Shown: piece by piece, positions 17,590 to 27,433 of the stretch
Layout of the letters: the number at the start of each line of letters is the position of its first letter
How positions within the stretch are numbered: position 1 is the first letter of the stretch
DNA from: Acidisarcina sp963790505
GTDB taxonomy: Bacteria; Acidobacteriota; Terriglobia; Terriglobales; Acidobacteriaceae
Length of the DNA: 64,000 nt
NCBI GenBank assembly: GCA_963790505.1
Contig: CAWBOT010000004.1
Span: forward strand, 558,001 to 622,000
Direction: 5' to 3'
Position numbers and translations under genes: made by a program
Notes under the pieces: generated by a model
Databases searched by the model: none
Seen by the model: the letters and a program-made list of their open reading frames with translations, nothing else
What the model was told of the DNA's origin: nothing

Positions 17590-20500
17590 CTAGAAGGTGA
17601 ACTTTCCTCCGAGCAGAAAGAAGCGGTTGCCGGAGGTGTTTCCCGGGACGCTGCCCGAGTTGCTAAAGACATTCGTAGCAAAAGCGCTTGATCCAACAAA
17701 TGTACCGTTCGAATCGATTGGACGGTACATCTGGTTCAGGGCGTTGTAAGCAGCGAGGGAGAGTTGCAGGTTGATGCGCTCGGTGAGCTGAGTGGTTTTG
17801 GTGATTGTGAGATCCAGATCGCTGAAGGTCTGGCCTCGTAAAAGGCTGCGGCTCCATCCCGGATATGGATTTCCGGCGGCAGTGGCGTAGGCCTGATTGT
17901 TGATGATCCACCGCGTGCTTGTTGGATCGACGGGTGTGCCGGGGTAGTAAATGCCAGTGTTGGGATCGAAGCCGTCGGAGTTGTAGACCACGTATTCCGG
18001 ATTTCCCAGAGTGGGATTGCCGTTCACGTCCTGAGGACCGGTATAGGGGTTGAGATAAGCAACGCTGTTGACAGGCGCCTTTCGATTGGACTCCACAAGC
18101 CGGCAGGTATCGACGCCGACAGTGGTCGCATTGAAGACGCCGTCACAGAAGCTGCTGTCTCCGGTGTTGTTGTCGAGGGTTATCGCCTGGAAGGGCGTAT
18201 ATGGCTGGCCGCTATTGAAGCGGTACAGACCGCTGAACTGGAAGCCGCTGGTTGCCCGGGAGAGCAGGGCGTTACCGGTCGTCAGCTTCGGGACATCGTA
18301 AACAAACGCGATACCAACCACATTGGGGAAATCATTGCCACTCAAGCCGCGTTCAGCGTTGCTCGGATCAAGGGGGTTTTGCGGATAGGCGATGGATGCG
18401 CCTGCGCCTCCAGTGCTGACGAAGGCATCGGTGGCGTTGTTGATCGATTTGCTATGGGTATACGAGGCAGTCAGGGTCAACCCGTGATAGTTCTGCGTGG
18501 TGAGGTTGAGCTGCAGACCGTTGTAGTTCGCGTATCCACCGTTGGTAATGAGGGACACGTTGTTGTAATTGCAGTTGGGGCGGCCGTAACCGGTGGCTGT
18601 TGCGTCTGTGCAGAGAGCGCCTGGAGCGTAGTCAGGAAACTGGCTCTGCACTGGCAGAAGATAGGGATTTCCGTCGATGGAGCGAAAGTCCTTTGTGGTC
18701 TTTGAACCCACGTAACGAATTTCCCCGACTGCAGCCCGGCCGATCTGATGCTGAATATCGAGCGTCCAGGTCTGCACATACGGGGTGCGGAAGTTGGTGG
18801 GAAAGAGCGACTGAGATTCGGTGCGAGGATCGATACCCAGAGGAATCGAGGGCAGGTTGGTGTTGCGAACACTGATGCCAGCGATCGATCCATTGGTGGG
18901 GACGCATGTACCGACTCCGCATGGAATGTTGCCGCCGAAATTTATGACGGGCGCTCCGTCGGCAGCGAGGAGGAACATGTTGTAAAAGGCAGGATTGGCG
19001 TTGATTGCGTATCCGGCGCGGACTACGAGTTGTTTGTCGATGGCAGGATTCCAGGCGAAGCCGATACGAGGCTCAAAGTTCTTGTAAAACTCGTTGACCG
19101 CCGGGAAAGTACGATCCGGCAGCGGCAGACTGGTGTCCCAGAAGGCGGTAGCAGGATTGGACTCGCGGGCGACGGTCTCGTCGTGCAGCTTATTGAGCGC
19201 CTGACCGAAGTACTCCCAGCGCAAGCCGATGTGTGCGGTGAATGACGGCGAGACCTTCCAGTCGTCCTGGACATAACCGGCGGCATCGGGCTCAGTGAAG
19301 GGGATGTTCGGACTGCCGTCGGCCAGTTGCAGATAAGCGCTATTGCCGCCGTTCTGCAAGAAGTTGTTAAAGGTGCCGAAGTTCAAGGCGCCGTTGTAGA
19401 AGAAGAGGCCGCCATTGGGAGAGTTCTGGTAGTCGAACTCGCCGCCGAAGAGCAGGGTGTGTTTGCCGTGTGTCCAGACGGCATTGTTCTGGATCTGGGT
19501 CACTTTGACAGTGCGGCCCTGGGGAAAGGTGGTGTCGATGCCGAAGCCGAGATCGTTATTCGAGCCGTTAAAGATGACTTGCGCCGGGCAGGCGGTGATG
19601 TCGTTGGTCGTACAGTCGGGCACGGCCCCGCTCTGGAAGTAGAATTTGCTCTGCTGGAAGCTGTAGCGCAGCTGATCGATCCAATGATCAGAGAAAGTGT
19701 GCGACCAGTCGGCGCCGACAGACTGAGAATGGCGGTGGAGTTAACGAAGTCCCCGGCGGCAATCGTAGTGCCGGCCACGCCTGATTGAAGCTGGTTTTGA
19801 TAGAAGTAGCGCACGAACAGGTGATCTTTTGCAGTGGGCTGCCAGTCGACGCGGCCCAGGTTTTCTTCGTCGTTGAAGATGGTTGGAATCAGTCGCTGGA
19901 CGCCGGCGAATTCGATAGGAGCGCTGACGCCGTTGGGACCAGTGACGGTTTCGATGACGGCGCTGTTGGGGATGGGCTGGGGGTTGCCCTGGCTAACTCC
20001 ATAAGGTCCCGAGGCGACGAGAGCGGCAACCGAAGGATTTCCGGGAAATGCGGCCTTGAGTTCGGCGATTCCCGTCGGGTCTGGAGTGAGATCGGGTAGT
20101 GACTGAGAGGGAGCGGCGCCATTGCGGACGTGATCCCAGAAAGTGCTGCCGAAAAAGAACAATTTGTCTTTGAGGATCGGGCCGCCAATCGTGCCTCCCC
20201 AGCGATTTTCGACGGATCGGGGGACCTGGGGCGTGGTGCAACCGTCACCGGACTCTCCAGGCACGCAGTAGCCGAAGAGCGGGTTTTTCTGCTGGTTCGA
20301 CAATGAGCTCATGAAGGAGCCCTGATAGAACTCGAAGGCACTCCCATGGAAGGCGTTGCTGCCAGACTTGGTGATGTAGTTCACAACTGCGCCGGCGTTA
20401 CGGCCATACTGGGCGCTGTAATCGTCGGTGATGACCTGGAGTTGGGCGATGGCATCCTGGCTGCCGAAGAAGATTTGCGGGCCGCCGATGGAGTTGTCGT

Positions 20501-21116
20501 TGTTGGATTGTCCATCGAGCTCGAAATTGTTGTAGCGCCCGCTTTGACCGTTGACGGAGAAGTTGTCGCCATTGGTATTCGAGAAGTTATCGCCGTGGGT
20601 GCTGACTACGCCCGGGATCACCTCAGTCACGGTATCGAAGCCGTTGTTCAGGGGAAGGCTTTGCATCTGTTGCGTGCTGAATGTGGTGGTGACCTGGGAG
20701 TCGGAGGTTTCGAGCAGCGTTGCCGCCGATCCGTTGACCTGCACCTGTTCTGTGGCGCCAATCTTCAGCTGCACGCTATTCAAGTCCGTGGTCCCCCCGG
20801 CCCGGACGATGACATTGTCGAGCCGGGATGCGGAGAAACCTATGGCGGAGATCGTAAGCCGGTAAGTCCCGATCGGGACGCCTCGAATGCTGAATGTTCC
20901 ATCGGCCCCAGATTCAGCAGTGAGTGTGGTTCCTCTGGTTGGGTCCAGCGCGATGATCGTCGTGCCGCTGATAACCGCTCCGGAGGGATCGGTGATGGTG
21001 CCTGAAATTGTTCCGGTGGTGATGCCTTGTCCGCGCACCGGGGTGGGGAAGAAAGAAAACGAGAGTGCCAAAAGGGCCACGACGAAGATGGGGGGACGAC
21101 GGAAAAAGGCCAACAT
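17590..21116 (-). pseudogene. Giant Oar-like TonB-dependent receptor split by a one-base deletion
   Basis: The upstream part (538 codons from 21116) has a signal peptide, a CarboxypepD_reg domain (GTISGTITDPSGAVISGTTI) and an Oar-type plug with NGFDTVTEVIPGV, VNGQSGRYNNFELDGQSNND and YGRNAGAVVNYITKSGSN. Near 19717 the frame breaks. The barrel continues in the next frame as GADWSHTFSDHWIDQLRYSF and runs to the stop at 17590, ending RFFLLGGKFTF. Adding one base gives 1,175 continuous residues, normal for acidobacterial Oar-like receptors. These are thought to import large oligosaccharides or peptides; the ligand is unknown. It lies on the opposite strand between rsfS and rlmH. Confidence 0.88.
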
Positions 21117-21185
21117 AATTTACCTCCTGAAGTGTGTCGCGCAGGGAGAGTCCCTTAGAGTCAGCTGTTCTGTTGTAAGTGCTTC

Positions 21186-21244
21186 GCCAAGCAAGGGGTG
21201 ATGGCTGGCTCTCGGACCCAACTAGACGCGGATCCTCCAGAGCG
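21186..21244. repeat. Direct repeat, copy 1 (about 59 bp), upstream of the Oar-like receptor
   Basis: This copy begins GCCAAGCAAGG. Its last 37 bases (21208-21244) are identical to 21300-21336. Within the identical part, the ends GCTCT and AGAGC, together with GGA and TCC, can pair into a short stem around a GGATCC-containing loop. The surrounding 350 bases (21117-21467) hold no gene and form the shared upstream region of the receptor (minus) and rlmH (plus). Confidence 0.85.
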
Positions 21245-21276
21245 GCTGTATGTATTAACTAATTTGCAATTGATGT

Positions 21277-21336
21277 GCCAAGCAAGATGGGATAGCGGAG
21301 CTCTCGGACCCAACTAGACGCGGATCCTCCAGAGCG
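21277..21336. repeat. Direct repeat, copy 2 (about 60 bp)
   Basis: Second copy of the element at 21186-21244, starting 91 bases later. The first 20-odd bases are imperfectly conserved (both begin GCCAAGCAAG) and the last 37 bases are perfect. It could be a pair of regulator sites, a structured leader, or a trace of duplication. I saw no third copy in the window. Confidence 0.85.
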
Positions 21337-21467
21337 ATGGTACTGCTCATCTTACGCCAAGTTCGGCGCCGAAGTTCCATTGCTCCTGAATACGCAATCC
21401 GGAAGAGGCGGTTCTGAAAACCGTAGGCTGGAAGCCGACCGCTTGGTGGGACGCTACACTCGAAACC

Positions 21468-21923
21468 ATGCGCTTATTGTTGGCGGCGATACGCAAGACG
21501 GGATCTGAGTCCGGTCTCGCCCAGTCGCTCTCTTCGGCGGCGGCGAAGTATGTGGAGCGAATCCGCCAGTATGAGCCTGCCGAGACGGTCGATTATGCGT
21601 CAGAGGCGGCGCTGTTTGCGGGCGTCACGAAGCTGCGCGCTCGCACCGCTCCGATGGTGGTCCTGCTGGATGGCCGTGGAAAGAGGCTCTCTTCGGAAGA
21701 GCTCGCCGCCTGGATTGGGCGGCAGCGGGACGGGGGAGTGCAGAGCCTGGTTTTCGCGGTTGGCCCGGCTGACGGCTGGTCAGAGGCCGCGCGGGCTGAA
21801 GCCGGACTGCTGCTCTCGCTAGGGCCGATGACGCTGCCGCATGAGCTGGCGCGAGTGGTGCTGGCCGAGCAGGTATATCGGGCATTTACAATCCTGGCCG
21901 GACATCCGTATCACAGGGAATAG
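21468..21923 (+). CDS. rlmH: 23S rRNA (pseudouridine-1915 N3)-methyltransferase
   Basis: 151 residues of the SPOUT/RlmH family. Recognisable segments are the N-terminal strand LLLAAIRKTG, the central VVLLDGRGKRLSSEELAAWI, and the C-terminal knot region LPHELARVVLAEQVYRAF followed by LAGHPYHRE, the invariant RlmH ending. It methylates pseudouridine 1915 in helix 69 of 23S rRNA. rlmH usually follows rsfS directly; here the Oar-like receptor lies between them. Confidence 0.94.
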   Translation: MRLLLAAIRKTGSESGLAQSLSSAAAKYVERIRQYEPAETVDYASEAALFAGVTKLRARTAPMVVLLDGRGKRLSSEELAAWIGRQRDGGVQSLVFAVGPADGWSEAARAEAGLLLSLGPMTLPHELARVVLAEQVYRAFTILAGHPYHRE

Positions 21924-22047
21924 AAAGCTGAGACCAGGGAAGAGGGGCAGGTTCGATGCGGGTGTCTCATGGCTGACGCACGGAGCCCGCTAATCCATGG
22001 TCGCTATTCCCCAGGCTCCAGTCGCTGATCCTTTAGACTAGGAGCTT

Positions 22048-22584
22048 ATGGCAGAAGCGCGGCGCGGGCTGGTGCTGATCAATACCGGCCCAGGCAAAGG
22101 CAAGACGACGGCGGCGATGGGAACGGCCTTGCGCGCGGTTGGCAACGGGATGCGCGTACTGATGCTGCAGTTCCTGAAGGGCTCGTGGCACTACGGAGAG
22201 CTGGACGCGGTGAAGGCATTCGGCGAGAACTTCGTGCTCAAGCAAATGGGACGAGGTTTTGTGAAAATCGGAGGGGCGGAGACCGATCCGGAGGACATAC
22301 GGATGGTCGAGGCTGCCTGGGAGGAAGCGCGGGCGGCAATCCTCTCGGGCGAATGGGACATGGTAGTGCTGGATGAGATCAACTATGCGATAGGCTACGG
22401 GATGCTGGATCCGGCGAAGGTGGCGGAGACACTGAAGGCCCGCCCGGAGATGGTGCATGTGATTCTGACCGGGCGAAATGCCCATCCGTCGCTGGTCGAG
22501 ATCGCCGATACGGTGACCGAGATGCGCCAGGTGAAGCACGCCTACGAGGGCGGAGTGCTGGCGCAGCGCGGAATTGAATACTAG
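22048..22584 (+). CDS. cobO: Corrinoid adenosyltransferase, CobO/BtuR type
   Basis: 178 residues. A P-loop INTGPGKGKTTAAMGTALRA lies at the N-terminus and VLMLQFLKGSWHYGELDA follows. The later conserved strand MVVLDEINYAIGYGML and ILTGRNAHPSLVEIADTVTE are diagnostic of CobA/CobO/BtuR. It transfers the adenosyl group from ATP to cob(I)alamin or its precursors. No cobalamin riboswitch and no other cobalamin gene is nearby, so a salvage role is likely. accD follows 54 bases later. Confidence 0.93.
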   Translation: MAEARRGLVLINTGPGKGKTTAAMGTALRAVGNGMRVLMLQFLKGSWHYGELDAVKAFGENFVLKQMGRGFVKIGGAETDPEDIRMVEAAWEEARAAILSGEWDMVVLDEINYAIGYGMLDPAKVAETLKARPEMVHVILTGRNAHPSLVEIADTVTEMRQVKHAYEGGVLAQRGIEY

Positions 22585-22638
22585 AAATTCGAGACTAGGG
22601 ACCAGGGAATAGGGACTAGAGAAGGAAGAAGAGTTTGA

Positions 22639-23551
22639 ATGGCCTGGTTTAAGCGGCAAGACGGGAGTGGAGACGACGAGAACGGCGCAGGGCCGCTGGA
22701 CGAGGGTTCGTCTCCGAGCGCGGAGAAGCGGGTGCGCACCGAGGGGCTCTGGACTAAATGCGAGGGCTGCAAGGCCACGTTGTGGAAGGCCGATCTGGAT
22801 GCGAACCTGCAGGTTTGCCCGAAATGCGGAAAGCATTTCCGGCTGAGCGCGCGGGAGCGGGTTGAGAGCCTGCTGGAGCCGGGGTATGAGCTGGTCGATC
22901 TTGAGCTGAAGTCGACCGATCCGCTCAATTTTTTCGACTTGAAGCCGTACAAGGCGCGGCTGCGGAAGGCGCAGGGCGAGACCGGGCTGAACGACGCGAT
23001 CGTGAACGCCACTGGCTTTCTGCAATCATCATGCCGTGGTGTTGAGCGTGATGGAGTATGCCTTTATTGGCGGCAGCATGGGCGCGGTGGTGGGTGAAAC
23101 GATTGCCCGGGCCATCGACCGGTCGCTGGCCACGAGGCACCCACTGATCATCGTTGCGGCCTCGGGCGGGGCGCGGATGATGGAAGGCATCGTCAGCCTC
23201 ATGCAACTGGCAAAGATTTCGACGGGTCTGGGCATGCTGGATGATGCAGGCGTCCCGTATTTGTCGGTGTTGACCGATCCAACGACCGGCGGGGTGACAG
23301 CCAGCTTCGGCATGCTCGGGGACCTGAACATAGCCGAGCCCGGTGCGCTGATCGCGTTCGCCGGACCTCGCGTGGTCGAGCAGACGATCCGGCAGAAGCT
23401 GCCGGAGGGCTTTCAGCGGTCGGAGTTCCTGCTGGAGCACGGCATGCTGGATGCGGTCGTCGACCGCCGCGAGTTGAAGGGATATTTGAGCCGGGTCCTC
23501 GATTTCATGGGTGAGGGCATAGAACACAAGGAACAGGGCGCGGGAGTGTAG
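22639..23551 (+). pseudogene. accD: Acetyl-CoA carboxylase carboxyltransferase beta subunit, split by a +1 frameshift
   Basis: The N-terminal half has the zinc ribbon with C41, C44, C60 and C63 (CEGCKATLWK ... CPKCG) and the AccD core to AIVNATGFL. There the frame breaks. Removing one base near 23023 joins it to NHHAVVLSVMEYAFIGGSMG, followed by IIVAASGGARMMEGIVSLMQ, YLSVLTDPTTGGVTASFGML and FAGPRVVEQTIRQKLPEGFQ, all invariant AccD segments. Both halves are well conserved and together give about 304 codons, the family length. AccD is essential for fatty-acid synthesis, so an extra base in the assembly is more likely than true loss. Confidence 0.92.
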
Positions 23552-23557
23552 GGATCG

Positions 23558-24929
23558 ATGTCTTATTCGGCGGCTATTGAAGGATTGCAGGCGCTGGCCG
23601 GCGAGCTGGTGACGAAGCCGGGTGTGCCGCGACGCAAGTTTCGGCTAGAGGACATGCGGGCGCTGCTTGCGGAGCTGGGCAACCCTCAGTCGCGTTTTCC
23701 TGCCGTGCTCATCGCGGGAACGAACGGCAAGGGATCCACGGCCTCGACGCTGGCAAGCATTTTGGCAGCGGCTGGCTATAGGACGGGGCTATATACCTCG
23801 CCGCATCTTTCCCGGGTGAACGAGCGAATTCGAATACTGGATGGGAAAGCAGAAGGCGGCGGAGAGATTTCCGACGATGCCTTCGCAGCGCGTTACTTTG
23901 AAGTCGATGAGGCAGCTTCGCGGTTGGTGGCCAATGGCGGCCTCCCCGACCACGCGAGCTTCTTCGAGGCGGTCACGGCCCTTGCCTTTCTGCATTTTGC
24001 CGCTGAGGCGGTGGATATCGCGGTGCTCGAGGTCGGCATGGGCGGGCGGCTGGATGCGACCAATGTGGTTGAACCGCTGCTTTCGATCATCACCGACATT
24101 TCGCTCGATCACACCGAATGGCTGGGGCCGACGATCGACGCAATTACGCGGGAGAAGGCGGGGATTCTGCGCCCGAATGGCGTAATGGTGACTCTGCCCC
24201 AACATGCGGAAGCGAACCAGGCGCTGGGAGAGATCGCCGTTGGGCTGGGGGTTCGCGGAGTTAGTGCCGCGGAATATGTTCCGGCACCTGGAGCCAGCTT
24301 TGGAACCGATCTGGGCCGCAATCAATACTGCGCTGCAGGCGATGGGCGAGGCGATTGAGATCGACTCGCCGCTGGCCGGACGGCACCAACAACGCAACAT
24401 TGCCCTGGCAATCGCCGCTGCGGTGGAATTACGTAACAGTCACGGTTACAAATTGAGCGCAGCCGATATTACACGAGGAGTTCGCACGACGAGCTGGCCG
24501 GGACGGCTGGAGCTCTTACCGGGAAGCGGCCGCCCCGATGTATTGCTCGACGTGGCGCACAACCCGGCGGGGGCGTGGGCGCTACGCTCGGCGATTTCCG
24601 CAATGGTCGATGCGGCGCCGCAGCGTGCGATGACACTGGTCTTCGGATGCCTCAAAGACAAAGCGCTGGCGGAGATGGCACAAATCCTCTTTCCCTTGTT
24701 CGACAGGGTGTTGTTGACCGAAGTGGAGTCTCCGCGCACGGCGCAGCTTGCCGACCTCGTAGAGGCCGCGGCCTCTACCGGCAGTACGGCCGAGGCCATG
24801 CCTAATGCGGCGGCCGCAATGGAGCGGGCCTTTGCGGCAACGCCGCAAGGTGGGCTGGTAGTAGCGGCGGGGTCTGTTTATCTTGTGGGCCGGGTGCGGG
24901 GCGAGTGGGCAGGGGCGCCGGCCGTATGA
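23558..24929 (+). pseudogene. folC: Folylpolyglutamate/dihydrofolate synthase, split by a +1 frameshift
   Basis: The N-terminal half contains the ATP-binding loop GTNGKGSTAS (54-63), YTSPHLSRVNERIRI, VLEVGMGGRLDATNVV and SIITDISLDHTEWLG, all Mur-ligase/FolC motifs. After LGRNQY the frame fails. Removing one base between about 24326 and 24332 joins it to QAMGEAIEIDSPLAGRHQQR and then TSWPGRLELLPG, VLLDVAHNPAGA and LVFGCLKDKALAEM of the C-terminal domain. The restored length is about 457 codons. It adds glutamate to dihydropteroate and folates. The stop overlaps the plsC start (ATGA). Confidence 0.92.
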
Positions 24930-25732
24930 CAGTTGCGCCGACCCCTCGGCCTGATCCGCTGCCGCTGGCGACGCGCATGCTTGGAAACCTGGTCCAAGCA
25001 CCACTCTTTTTTGCCCTAACTGCTATCTTCGGTACACTTTCGCTGACTGCCTCCCTTTTTGAGAAGGATGGCCGGATGCAGCACAGGATCGCGCGGTTGT
25101 GGGCCGCAACTTCTATGCGGATCGCGCGCTCCCCGGTAACAGTCGTAGGCAAGGAGAACCTGCTGCGGCATCCGGTCGCGGTCTACGCCGCCAATCACCT
25201 CTCCTACATGGATACACCGGTCTTGTTTGGTGCGGTTCCTTTTCAGTTCCGGATACTGGCGCGCCAGTCGCTGTGGAAGATTCCGTTTATCGGCTGGCAT
25301 CTCAATCGATCTGGACAGATTCCCGTGGACACGGAGAATCCGAGGGCGTCGATCAGCAGCCTGAGTGCGGGGGTGAAGGCCCTGAAATCGGGGATGCCGC
25401 TGATTGTCTTCCCGGAGGGCGGACGCACGAAGGATGGCCATCTCAGTACGTTCATGAGCGGGCCGGCGTACATGGCGATTCGCTCCCAGGTTCCGCTGGT
25501 TCCGATGGCGATTGTGGGCACCTATGAACTGCTGCCCATGCATACCCACCATTTTTTTCCCCAGAACGTGAAGCTGGTTGTGGGCGAGCCAATCGACACC
25601 TCGCATTACACAACCCGGCAAGTAGAAGAGCTGACCAAGCGGCTCAAGATGGAGATTGGGAATTTGTATTATGCTCATTCTCATTTGGCCCCCGGGCAGT
25701 CATTGAATTCCGAGGAAGAGACCTGGGCCTAA
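24926..25732 (+). CDS. plsC: 1-acyl-sn-glycerol-3-phosphate acyltransferase
   Basis: 268 residues from the ATG at 24926, which overlaps the folC stop. An N-terminal membrane helix (about 23-44) precedes the acyltransferase motifs: NHLSYMD with catalytic H91 and D96, FRILARQSLWKIPFIGWHL, and FPEGGRTKDG, the equivalent of the EGTRS phosphate-binding motif. It acylates lysophosphatidic acid at the inner membrane. Its position directly after accD and folC makes a lipid/cofactor run. Confidence 0.9.
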   Translation: MTVAPTPRPDPLPLATRMLGNLVQAPLFFALTAIFGTLSLTASLFEKDGRMQHRIARLWAATSMRIARSPVTVVGKENLLRHPVAVYAANHLSYMDTPVLFGAVPFQFRILARQSLWKIPFIGWHLNRSGQIPVDTENPRASISSLSAGVKALKSGMPLIVFPEGGRTKDGHLSTFMSGPAYMAIRSQVPLVPMAIVGTYELLPMHTHHFFPQNVKLVVGEPIDTSHYTTRQVEELTKRLKMEIGNLYYAHSHLAPGQSLNSEEETWA

Positions 25733-26554
25733 TTGAGGCGGATTCCATTGATTGATCATTTGCATGAGCGGTTGAACGGATCGGCGACGCGGATCGCGCT
25801 GCCCGAGCCGACCTCGACAGACGCGGCCTACAATCAGCGCGCGTGGGCACCCTATTTTCATGCTCTGGCCTCTTCAGGAGCCGTCGGGGTGCCGATTCCG
25901 CTGGACGCGTCGCCCGCGACAATCGCCAAGCTGGTTGGCTCCTGTGCGGGGGTCCTGTTGCCGGGAAGCCCGGCGGACGTCGATCCGCAGAAATACGGCG
26001 CGACACGAGTTCCAGAGTGTGCGGCGGCCGACGCGGCTCGCGAAGCTGTGGACGAACTGCTGCTGCAGGACGCGTTCAACATGCATAAGCCGCTCTTTGG
26101 TATTTGCTATGGATTGCAGGCGCTGAACGTATGGCGTGGCGGAACAATCGTGCAGCATCTTCCTTTGGTGACAGCGATCGACCATGATCCCGGCCCTGGA
26201 ATATTGAGCGCACACGCGGTTCAGTTGGAGCGGGGCTCGAAATTAGGGGAAATCATTGGGGTCTCTGACGACCTTGTTTCGATTACCCAGGCGGCGGCGA
26301 CGGTGGTGAATTCCAGCCATCATCAGGGAGTCGACGTGCCGGGGGATGGTCTGGAGGTGTCGGCCCGTTGTGCGGAGGATGGCACAATTGAGGCTTTGGA
26401 AGGAGCGGCCAGCGATCATTTTGTGCTGGGGGTGCAGTGGCACCCAGAGCGCAGCTTCGACGCGAGTGCCGCTTCGCGCCACCTTTTTCGCGCGTTCGTG
26501 GAGGCTGCCGTCAGGTATCGCCCTCGGGCGGTGCTAGAGTCGCTGGTGCTGTGA
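25733..26554 (+). CDS. Class I glutamine amidotransferase-like hydrolase (peptidase C26, PuuD-like)
   Basis: 273 residues. The start is a TTG at 25733 immediately after the plsC TAA. The nucleophile elbow FGICYGLQ carries C125 and the triad partners lie in GVQWHPE (H237, E239). SSHHQGVDVPGDGLEVSARC is a conserved gamma-glutamyl-GABA hydrolase region. The family hydrolyses gamma-glutamyl amides; the substrate here is unknown. The stop overlaps the rsmG GTG start, so translation is coupled. Confidence 0.85.
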   Translation: MRRIPLIDHLHERLNGSATRIALPEPTSTDAAYNQRAWAPYFHALASSGAVGVPIPLDASPATIAKLVGSCAGVLLPGSPADVDPQKYGATRVPECAAADAAREAVDELLLQDAFNMHKPLFGICYGLQALNVWRGGTIVQHLPLVTAIDHDPGPGILSAHAVQLERGSKLGEIIGVSDDLVSITQAAATVVNSSHHQGVDVPGDGLEVSARCAEDGTIEALEGAASDHFVLGVQWHPERSFDASAASRHLFRAFVEAAVRYRPRAVLESLVL

Positions 26555-27222
26555 CCACGCCGAGCGAGCCAGGTTTATCCGCGCAGCGGATAGCGGCAGT
26601 GGTCGAAGAGTACGGCCTGCGTCCGCTAGCGCCCGGAGTTCCGGAACAATTCTCTCGCTACTTCGACCTGCTTCAGCGATGGAATGCCAAGCTGAATCTC
26701 ACGGCAATCCGGAATCCAGAAGAAGCGTTGCGACGGCACTTTGTGGAGTGCATCTTTTGTGCCCAGAGCCTGCCTGCGGGGATCGCGACGTTGCTCGACT
26801 ATGGATCCGGAGGCGGCTTCCCGGGTGTGCCGATCGCACTTTGCAGGCCGGAGATACGGGTGACGCTGGCGGAATCTCAAAGCAAGAAGGCGAGCTTTCT
26901 TCGTGAAGTCGTGCGCTGGCTGGGGATGGATACCAAAGTCTACGGCGGACGGGTTGAAGATATGGAGCCGGAGCTGCGGTTTGACGCGGTTTCGATGCGG
27001 GCGGTCGACAAGATGCAATCGGCGCTAGGCAGCGCGGTGGGTCGAGTGAAAGATTCGGGCTACCTGACCTTGTTGGTGACTGCCGGAGGGGTCGATCTGC
27101 CGAAGGGCTTCCATGGGAGCACGATCGCGATACCGGGTTCTGAGAGCGGAATCCTGGTGCTTGCATCGAAGGACGTTTCAATGGAAGTGTTCCACGTGAA
27201 ACAGTCCACGGCCACCATCTGA
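26551..27222 (+). CDS. rsmG: 16S rRNA (guanine-527 N7)-methyltransferase
   Basis: 223 residues from the GTG at 26551, which overlaps the preceding stop (GTGA); a longer open frame upstream is not needed. Motifs are YFDLLQRWNAKLNLTAIRNP, the SAM-binding LDYGSGGGFPGVPIAL, and VSMRAVDKM. It methylates G527 in the 530 loop of 16S rRNA. The rsmG-parA-parB order is the conserved block usually found near the replication origin. A parS site overlaps its 3' end. Confidence 0.93.
   Translation: MTTPSEPGLSAQRIAAVVEEYGLRPLAPGVPEQFSRYFDLLQRWNAKLNLTAIRNPEEALRRHFVECIFCAQSLPAGIATLLDYGSGGGFPGVPIALCRPEIRVTLAESQSKKASFLREVVRWLGMDTKVYGGRVEDMEPELRFDAVSMRAVDKMQSALGSAVGRVKDSGYLTLLVTAGGVDLPKGFHGSTIAIPGSESGILVLASKDVSMEVFHVKQSTATI
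27188..27203. promoter_or_regulatory. parS centromere site 1
   Basis: TGTTCCACGTGAAACA matches the B. subtilis-type consensus parS TGTTTCACGTGAAACA at 15 of 16 positions. It lies inside the last codons of rsmG, where it encodes VFHVKQ. Confidence 0.9.
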
Positions 27223-27247
27223 CACCAACTTGGGGCTTAAGTGGGAG

Positions 27248-27263
27248 TGTTCCACGTGAAACA
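27248..27263. promoter_or_regulatory. parS centromere site 2
   Basis: A second identical TGTTCCACGTGAAACA lies 60 bases after the first, in the rsmG-parA gap. Two sites beside parAB give a nucleation centre for ParB spreading. Confidence 0.92.
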
Positions 27264-27433
27264 TGCCAAAGATTTCCACCGTTAAGTACCGCAACGCCTC
27301 GCGCAGCCGCACTTCGTGCCAGAGCTCGCAAGCTTAAATCGCTCTGCAACTTGCGAAGGCGCCGTTCTGCACGCGCAGGAGGTTCTCCACAGACTGGGAC
27401 GACTTCTGCACAGGCGGCCAGCGTTGCTTCATC

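Noticed and set aside
21924..22047. Cobalamin riboswitch before cobO
   Set aside because: The gap is 124 bases and I see no B12-box or expected conserved core.
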